From assembly GCF_933775445.1 (NCBI RefSeq), contig NC_065877.1, positions 19,592,001 to 19,656,000 on the forward strand: a stretch of 64,000 nt of DNA, given 5' to 3'. Each line of letters starts with the position of its first letter. Position 1 is the stretch's first letter. Origin of the DNA: Argentina anserina. Lineage: Eukaryota > Streptophyta > Magnoliopsida > Rosales > Rosaceae. Positions 56,250 through 64,000 of the stretch are shown here, piece by piece. The notes beneath the pieces are model-generated. The model saw nothing but the letters and a program-made list of their open reading frames with translations, made no database searches and was not told the DNA's origin. The position numbers and the translations under genes are program-made.

Positions 56250-58765
56250 CTATTTCTTCTTGTTCACGTCCAAGTTCATGTCCTGGAGGTTCAGCAAGAG
56301 ATCATCAGAACTCAAGTAAACCTTGTTTGATGCATTTGCCATGGTCTGTGCTATTTCTCTAGCATTTTCAATCTTCCTCAAAGTGATAAAAGCCGGATTG
56401 TTCGCAATAGCTTCACCAATCAGCTTGGCACTTGTGGCCTCACCCTGTCACCATGGAAAAATCTGGTTAACAAAAACGCAAATTTAATTGACAACATTTC
56501 TGGCTCTTAATGATACAGGATCTACGGCAATATGGAACCAATGGACCACTAGTTTTCTATATGGTTACCATGTTGTTACAAATCAGAGTTCAAGATAAAA
56601 TTCCATGTCAATAAGTTCTAGTCATCTAGACATGAATTTTGCTGAGGTAGTATTAAAACTAATACTGCTACCTCAATGGTGGTAAACTTGAAACGTATAT
56701 TAGTTATATATTAAGTATTTCAGATGGTTTACAACTTACCTGGGCTCTGATGATAGCACTTCTCTTGTCCTGCTCAGCTTTTTCAACAACAAACTTAGCT
56801 CTTTCAGCTTCTTGGGCAGCCACCTGTTTGGCCTCAATTGCCGCCGTGAACTCTCTCCCAAAAGTGAGACTAGTAATTGACACATCATCCAGAGCAATGT
56901 TGAAATTTTTAGCCCTTGCAGTCAAGAGATTCCTTATTTCCCTACTTACAGCCTAAAAGAACATAAACTACAATCAATATTACAGTCAAACAAAACGAAT
57001 GTACAGTCAAACTAAAACTCAAAATGTACAGTCAAACAAGCCTTGACACCTACCTCTCTCTGAGTAATGAGCTGGCTGGCGTTATACTGTGCAACAACAG
57101 CCTTCAAAGTTTCATGAACGATAGAAGGAAGCACTCTCTCATTATAATTCTCACCAAGAGTTCGATATACTGTAGGCAGCTGGTCTGGGATCGGACGAGT
57201 AAGAACCCTAAGCCCAATTTTCACCTGCAGAGCACAGTGAAAATATGAACAAATCATGAGAAAACACAAAATGAATTGCAACAAAACTACTGACTGAATA
57301 AAAGACACATTTGAAGAGCTAGACGTGGGCAGCTTATACTAAAATCTAAGGTAATACATCACCAATGAGACTGACATAACAGGATATATAACACACACAT
57401 ATAAGTAAAACATTACACATGAGACTGACAAATTATGGATACACATGGTATACGAACATTAAGTTGTCAAGAGTTGAGTCCATAATATGATACGGCACTG
57501 CCAAATAATTTGAACACAAAACTTGTAGTTGAAAATTGTTTTTTGACAGAAAAGAGAATAGAAGAAAAAGAAAAAAAAGGTAAAGTTTTACTGACCATTT
57601 GGAGATCACGGCTACCAGAAGTGCTCTCCACCAAATGAGGTCGGGCACGAACATCATAAATGACTGGCCTCTCAAACCATGGGATGATAAGGTGTGTCCC
57701 CTCCGGATAAACCTACACATGCAATGCAACATGTTTACTCGATTCTAATAGATCATATCATATAAAACACGAAGGATCAACTATAATAATTTAGTAACAT
57801 GTAGTGGAAGTACAAAAACCAACAACATTAGATAAAAAAGATTGTTGAAAGAAGGATGCTATATTGGAGAAGAACACAGAAAGGCTACTTGGCAAATAGT
57901 TGATTGCACTGATACTCGTATACTAGGACCTGAACTTCATTTACCCAACATCAGAACTCATGACCTCAGAGAACCATGCAAATATATGAAGTCAACCAAT
58001 CACCATAATTTTGTTAAAAGTTTGAGACCCACTTATCAAGATCTGTTTCAGATTTTTATAGATGATATCAGGATCTCAGATGCCCTATTAATAGGAATAA
58101 TAATGTAGGAGGCATCTCAATGGATTACATATAACTGGTAAAGACACAGCTACTGGAAGTCAAAAATGATATTATAAGGCCTTAAACAAGATGTGACAAA
58201 CAGATTAACATATCAATAGGCAAACGATATCAATTGGAGACAGATGCAAGGAGTGAACGGGTGCCAAGCTGTTTTTTTTTCTTTCATTCATTCTTTCTTT
58301 TTAAATAATGGAAAAATATGAAAAGTTTCAAATCGCAAATTGAATTCCCATAAATCATGACAGGAGTTCTCAACACAGTATTTAGAATGAAAAACTTTTG
58401 GAAAGGAAAAAAGGCCTTTTTGAAATATAGATAAGTTGAGGTTTACAGTCAGCATGGCTGTAACATGGCTATAATTATGGATATACAAAACATACATTAT
58501 ACTCATCTGGGAAAAAAAACACACCCACCACACATACACACACATAATGCACATCCAATTAGATAAGTGGAGTTATCAGAAGAAAAACCTTGTCTTTGAT
58601 ACCAACAATACGGTTGAAAACAATGGCTCGATGCCCTCCCTCAACATTGTATAGACTGTTGGCAACTCCATACACGCCAAGCCCACCAATGATTCCCAGC
58701 TTAATCAAGGCAGAAGATGCACCACCTCCTGGAACCTTAGGAACCTTAACATTTTTGAAATTCAT
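56250..58765 (-). CDS. PHB: Prohibitin, plant type II
   Basis: Five coding exons on the minus strand (58589-58765, 57596-57712, 57054-57224, 56740-56952, 56250-56444) join in phase, all with GT-AG borders, to 290 residues, the normal length. Prohibitins form a ring complex in the mitochondrial inner membrane that supports cristae, respiratory assembly and protease control. Exon 1 of the CDS encodes [15 protein letters not shown], a hydrophobic membrane anchor ([20 protein letters not shown]) and [12 protein letters not shown]. The SPFH/PHB domain follows ([72 protein letters not shown]), then a coiled coil ([39 protein letters not shown]) and the tail [20 protein letters not shown]. The N-terminus and tail fit the PHB1/2/6 group rather than PHB3/4. 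Each exon is a whole number of codons. Confidence 0.96.
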
Positions 58766-59128
58766 AATTCTCCTGCAGATAACATTTAAACAGCAAACTG
58801 TATCGTAAACAAAAAGTACCGCTGCATCTAAAGGTAATACTCATTCAATAAGTAACATATTATAAACAGAAAATATATACGAAAGCTGGACAGAAAACGT
58901 GCCTCTGGAAAGAACTTAACAGGAAGAGAAGTCCACACTACTCCACCCAATGATCTTTACAGGGAAACAAGCACAAACCAAATCAGCACATTAAATAGTA
59001 TAACAGCTTCTATCAACAATTTACAGAATATAAATGATAAGATGAATTTGAACCACGAAATGAGTTGTTTGGTGGAGATTAGAAGGATTTAGGTCTGTTA
59101 GTTTGAGAAGGAAGCCCTAGTTTTGTGA

Positions 59129-59129
<1 letters not shown>

Positions 59130-59187
<58 letters not shown>
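59130..59187 (-). repeat. (GA)29 microsatellite at the start of prohibitin intron 1
   Basis: A pure GA run of about 58 bp on the plus strand (CT on the transcribed strand). It begins two bases inside the probable donor of the first intron. Confidence 0.9.
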
Positions 59188-59188
<1 letters not shown>

Positions 59189-59222
59189 CTGAGCTTTGAG
59201 AGCAGCGATGAGAGCAGAGGGT
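59189..59222 (-). other. Probable non-coding first exon of the prohibitin gene
   Basis: On the minus strand GCTCAG|GTTCTC at 59190/59188 gives a donor. It pairs with the acceptor TCTGCAG|GAGAATT at 58773/58772, seven bases before the start codon. The upper end is set from the TATA-like box about 30 bp upstream. Confidence 0.55.
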
Positions 59223-59252
59223 TTTGGTTAAGAGGCTAGGGTTTTGTTTCGA

Positions 59253-59259
59253 TTATATA
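59253..59259 (-). promoter_or_regulatory. TATA-like box of the prohibitin gene
   Basis: TATATAA on the minus strand, about 30 bp before the inferred transcription start and about 490 bp before the start codon. Confidence 0.5.
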
Positions 59260-60486
59260 GTGGTGTAGACGTGGGCATATTAACCGGGCCTTTCTCTTGT
59301 TTTGGTGAACCCAAAAGCCCAGTCTGTTTTGACAATATTTTACCCGGTACGAATAATTTTTGGGATTTTTTCTTCTTTTTTGAATGGGGGGATTTTCTTT
59401 TCTTTTTCTTTTTCGTTATGACATTCAACTTTGCAAAATTCATGTCCATATTCTAGAATTCCACACCACCACTGATCGTTTGGTGGTTGGTACTTGGTAA
59501 TGCAACTCCGGGTCATTTCTTATAAAATTTTTTTTTACTAAACTTGAATGGATTATGAGGGAATGGAAAAGTGAGAGAATAGATAAGAGAAGCGATAAGA
59601 CAGAGAGAGTGATTCACATTCCTTATTAACTTATTTTGAGGAGAGTGATTATCATTTCTTTGTTAACTTGTTATCAGAAATTGGAAAAAAAATAACTGTA
59701 ATGATTCTTTCTCACATGTCTAAGAATTGGAACCACTACTAGGTTATTACAAAAAGGATTGTCCTTGTATAAAAATGTGAAGTTATACATGAGTTTTCTA
59801 TGTGTAAATATGAGTTTTGATTTACAAAAAAAAAACATAATATTGAATCTGAATGAAACGGGTGGAGTGACTCCTATTTTGGGCATAAGTAAACCAACCT
59901 TTATTAACCTGATTGTTGCAAATGTAGAAGAGTATGAAAGTTCGGCCTCAATTTGATTTTTGTTAGAGATAATGGACACATACAACATTAGAAGTGTTGA
60001 GTCTCCTTCAATTTAGTCTTTGACACACATTACATGGGGGATCTTTGATTTTCCTTTATAACTAATCGAAATACCAAAAAAAATAAAATTGGATCAATTG
60101 CTACTACTATATACATCTTTTGTAAATAAATCATTGTTTTTTTTGTCTTTTCTTATTTTCTTGTCCTATTGGGACTCTATCTTTTGCTTACGGGGTCTTT
60201 TTGAGGTGACTTTTGTTGCTGATGCTTTAGCACACTTAGGCTAGTTTGGTATTGTTGCGACTTTGAAAAAAAATTGTTTATGTTGTGCTGAATCAGCTGT
60301 AAAATAAAATAGTTTCATATTTTTGTGTTTGGTAAACATTTATTTTTATACAGTTATCATGTTATAAAATATTATTTTTCTAGTGTTTTTATAATAGCAG
60401 TTTTTTAAAGCAACCATGATGCTACTTCAAAAAGCTGCTTCCAATGACCTATAATTTTATATAAAAAAAACTATTTTTATTTGATG
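59260..60486. other. Upstream region of the prohibitin gene
   Basis: AT-rich. Open frames at 59674-59988 on both strands show no domain. No gene was seen. Confidence 0.45.
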
Positions 60487-61831
60487 GGGGAGTTTCTATT
60501 CATACCATACCTAAAAAAATGGTAGTTAGACCTTCTTACTAAGTATACTTCTAATTTACTTTTACAGATAACTCAAATGTTATTTAGACCTCCATAGTTT
60601 TCCCAAAATACTCATAATCTAATTTGTATATTAAATCAAGCTACTACCCATTAATTATTTTCCAACACTACTTTAAATTTATTTATTATACACAACTGAA
60701 AAATACATAATAATCACACAACGCTATTTTCTTAAATTAATTTACTTTTTTACTCACTTCATATATTCATAATAAAAGTGATATATTTTATCATTTCGTT
60801 GATATATATGCAACTGATCAAGGAGTAGAAATAACATGTAATATTTTAGTTTCAAATTAACGTGTTTGTTTTTAGATCAAACTGAAGTTCATGAAAAATT
60901 TCTAGACAGTTCATATTACAGTAAGACTATTGATGTTAATAAAAAAAAGTAATCAATTAAATAGATCATCTTATTCATTTTGATATCATAAATCAAGATA
61001 ATCTAAAAATGTAAAAGATAAATATAAAAGATAATCATTTTTGTATTTTATAATAGGTAAGTTGAGAATATTTTCAAAATAAAAAATGTACTCTTATATA
61101 TTTTTTGGTAATTTCATAAGAGTTGACAAAAGTCAAAACTAACTAGAAAAAAATGGAGGTTCAAGTACCATTTTTGGAGGTATGAATAGAAGCTCTCTTA
61201 TTTAATTTGTCAAATGGTGCTTCTATTCATATCTCGCAAAACAACACTTAGAGCTCCTTTTTTTTCAAATTAAAATTGATATTGTCAACTAATGCGAAAT
61301 TATCTATACATACAAATATAAGAATAAATAATATAAAAAAATCTCAATATATTCATTTGATTTTCTCAATTTTTTTTTCTTACCGTAATAATTTCAAATA
61401 GACTCTTCCCCCATCTCGCTAAACTATGATAAATTTACATGCATCAAACAAAAATAATGTTTTCACTTTGTAGACATTTTTTTTAGTTCTTTTATTCTAC
61501 CAGTTTATTATAATTTGCATGTTTGAATGTATTTTGTTTTTTTATTTATTAAAATGCATTTTGTTGTTATAAATTATAGATAATTGTATTTGCTAATTAT
61601 ACTGTGATTCTGAATAAACAGGCTCGAGATACTCAATATAATTATAATAGATTTGAATCAGTTTTTAAAGTCAAAAATAGAGTTTTATTGATTTTATCGG
61701 CCCTTGGCTATTTTGTGAAAATTATGAAGGTCTAAATAACATTTTAGTTGTTTGTCAAAGTTAGTTGAATGTCTAATTACTAGAGATATCCAAATATCAT
61801 TTTTGGAGGTATGAATAAAAGTTCTTTTACC
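60487..61831. mobile_element. TIR element with TTCTATTCATACC ends, composite
   Basis: The left region TTTCTATTCATACC...AATGTTATTTAGACCTCCAT pairs with the inverted right region CTTTTATTCATACCTCC...AATGTTATTTAGACCTTCAT over about 120 bp. Two further copies of the same ends, facing each other, lie at about 61150-61245 (GTATGAATAGAAGC and GCTTCTATTCAT). The segment is therefore either two adjacent elements or one with a rearranged centre. No transposase was seen. Confidence 0.55.
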
Positions 61832-62099
61832 ATACACTAGATAACAAAAAAGCTACTATGTTAGGATTGCGGGGTCGCGTCCCTTTGTTCCATGCATGTT
61901 AAATATACAACATAGTCCATAAAGATGATAATTCATCTTAGTTAATCTTGAATAGGAAGGGAGTTAAGTACAATGACAATAATGAGTACTTAATTAGCTT
62001 CAGATTAATAACTTGCATTGTTTAAAGTCGATTGAAAAACAATAGAAAGATGTATGACTAACATGTTGCTAGTGCTAGTGGTACTAAAATGGTGAAGTT
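61832..62099. other. Spacer
   Basis: No feature recognised. Confidence 0.4.
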
Positions 62100-63151
62100 A
62101 TCAGAAGAAGAATAAAAATTTCTCAACTACTATTACCAAGCAACCAACTGGTATTAAGAAGCTCCCATTTGATCATGTTGGTAATGGTTTTGGTAATGAG
62201 ATATATGCTCTCTTTCGTCATTGCCCTCCTGAGAATGTTTTAACTAATGCTAGTGAGATTTCTAAAGTGCAGAGTTCTAATGATATTGTTGACTAGATTT
62301 TTGCTGAAAATAGCAAGTGTCTAATGATGCTGATTTTCTTTCCCACTTTGGGGAAGATATGACTGATTCCTAGTTGGGTTTTCCCTCCCTTCTCCATTTT
62401 ATTGTTTTTAATGGATCATATTTTCTTCTGGAATGCTCAAGGAGCTGGGGGTGAAAACTTCAGGTACTCTATCCAGGATCTTGTGAAGATGAATAAAGTA
62501 GACTTGCTTATTGTTTGTGAACCTCGAATCAAGTTCTCTGGTGCTAAGAAATGCTTACTCTTTCTTGACTTTACTGACTTCGAAGTTATGGAAGCTAATG
62601 GATCTTCTGGTGTCATTTGGTTTTTGTGGAATAGAAACAAAATTACTATTAATATTGTTGATCCTAATTTTCAGTCTATTTCAGTTAAGATCTCTTGGAA
62701 TGGCTCTCATACTTGGCTTTTGATGGGGATTTATGCTAGTCCCTACAACACTTCTAGAAGTGGACTTTGGACTTCTCTTGATGATCTGATTAAGAAACAC
62801 AATTTGCCTTGGATTTTGGTGGGTGATTTTAATGAACTTCTCTCTTTTTCTGATAAGATTGGTGGCTATCAACATTATAAATTTGGGGGTTTTCAAGACT
62901 GGGTTGTTAGGAATGACTTGATTGACATGGGCTACCAAGGAGTAGATTTCACTTGGACTAATAATTCTGTTAATGAGAGATTAGATATAAGTTTTTGTTC
63001 TAGTGAATGGAGGCTCCATTTTCCTGATGCTTGTGTCATCCACCTTGCTAGAATGAAATCAGATCACTGTCCTATATTATTCAATCTGAGGCCTGATGAT
63101 AGGACTTCAAGAGCTAATTCTCCTTTTAGGTTTCAAGTGATAGAGTGTTAA
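62100..63151 (+). pseudogene. L1-type LINE fragment: endonuclease domain
   Basis: The frame 62402-63151 encodes the start of plant L1 ORF2. It has the endonuclease/exonuclease/phosphatase fold with FFWNAQGAGG (Asn), DLLIVCEPRI (Glu), LVGDFNELLS (Asp and Asn), GVDFTWTNN, NERLDISFCS and MKSDHCPIL (His). This enzyme nicks DNA for target-primed reverse transcription. All catalytic positions appear present. About 300 bp upstream gives a separate readable stretch (PFDHVGNGFGNEIYALFRHC), perhaps the end of ORF1 or the linker. The frame stops at 63151 right after PFRFQ, and no reverse transcriptase follows, so the copy is truncated on its 3' side. Confidence 0.85.
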
Positions 63152-64000
63152 TTAAAACGTCTATAATAAACCTTGTAAAACATCATCGTTAGTATAAAAT
63201 AAGCATATATCATTCTTTACGGGGAATTGAAGGGAACTCTAAACTTTTAGTGTTAACAAATAATGAGGGTTTGAGATTGATTATTAACTACTAAAATAAA
63301 ACCTAAATTACTATTTACATGATCGACTTCTCTTTAACAAACATAAATCAAATTTACCATTACACCACATAATTACAAGTTCAAACCTATCATGCATTCT
63401 AATTCGACCAATTACTTACTTTTTAGACACCAATACAATTAGAGCCTTAGGGGATCATCTAATCATACAAGATTTAAATTAACATTTAGATTGACTTAGG
63501 GCCTAATCTAAATTTGCATGCAATCAAATTCAATAACAGTTAGAGTAGAAATCAAACAAGATTACATTTAAGCAACAAATCTTGTTAGAGACATGTTTCA
63601 TGTATGGCGTCACCCACCATGGTTTCACATGCAAATTTCCATAATTTTTACAACTTTTAATTAACACAAAACTGAACCTACTTAGGGCATGATTCAATTT
63701 GTGTCAATATGGTTGATGAATCTAGCACACAAACACAATCTTAGGGACTGCATCCAAGCACTAAATTCATATGCACATATCTGAAAATTATCTAAAAGTA
63801 TGAGAAATATGATTAGAACACAATAAAAATACAAACTCATTAATTATAGGAAACCATCAATTCGGCAAAGATCCAAAAATTCAATAAAACAATCTGAAAA
63901 TTTTGATTCTTAATACAAAACAATAATCGCACACAAACATCATACTACAATCTTCATATACAAAGTATTGGAGGTGTGTCTTGAATGCAAATGAACAAAC
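63152..64000. other. Unassigned sequence to the window edge
   Basis: AT-rich, with loosely repeated phrases such as ACTTAGGGC(A/C)TGA or CTTAGGG followed by AATCTAA/CAATTTG. It could belong to another retrotransposon. No gene or LINE 3' end was recognised. Confidence 0.4.

Noticed and set aside
63221..63242. A GAATTGAAGGGAACTCTA stretch resembling miR159
   Set aside because: It has several mismatches to the mature miRNA and no facing arm that would form a precursor hairpin is visible nearby.

Overview
This is a gene-poor, transposon-dense stretch of a plant nuclear genome, most likely a eudicot. A Rosaceae such as Fragaria, Rosa or Potentilla is a guess from LTR style, not proven. The evidence for a plant is intron-containing genes for a type-II prohibitin and an INDETERMINATE DOMAIN (IDD) zinc-finger factor, an F-box gene with a decayed neighbour, and plant-type copia, gypsy, hAT, MULE and L1 elements. 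No prokaryotic, viral or organellar segment was seen.

Layout. 1-2802: 5' part of a broken minus-strand Ty1/copia element running off the left edge. 3177-17316: a large minus-strand copia-like element of SIRE/Maximus or LARD style. Its two long LTRs lie at 3177-7556 and 15859-17316 and its interior is decayed. It carries two gypsy-type solo LTRs, at 3560-5981 (TSD TAGCT) and 9577-11774 (TSD CAAAC). 17317-24450: gypsy-type non-coding sequence and LTR pieces holding an internally deleted copia element at 17940-21397 (TSD TATAA). 24790-28470: a pile of TIR/foldback elements, one of them split by a hAT element. 29316-31830: an F-box gene with a frameshift and a decayed tandem copy. 33247-33927: a METTL21-like methyltransferase gene (minus). 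34249-40577: a RING2-like relic, a MULE, hAT-type and foldback elements, and a 97-bp tandem duplication. 41042-43245: the IDD gene (minus, three coding exons, one apparent GC-AG intron). 44560-46353: a long-TIR, MULE-like element holding a captured host exon and a nested hAT. 51541-54072: a hAT-like element filled with four copies of a ~500-bp tandem repeat. 54137-55135: hAT in hAT. 56250-58765: prohibitin gene (minus, five coding exons plus a non-coding first exon). 60487-63151: a TIR element and an L1 LINE endonuclease fragment.

The host genes appear independent of one another: nuclear transcription (IDD), SCF ubiquitin ligase adaptor (F-box), protein methylation (METTL21-like) and the mitochondrial inner membrane (prohibitin). 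The most unusual content is transposon architecture: verified nested insertions with target-site duplications, one with an empty-site control inside the window, a captured exon, and hAT elements with internal tandem arrays. All alignments were made by eye; identities and boundaries are approximate unless a target-site duplication fixes them.
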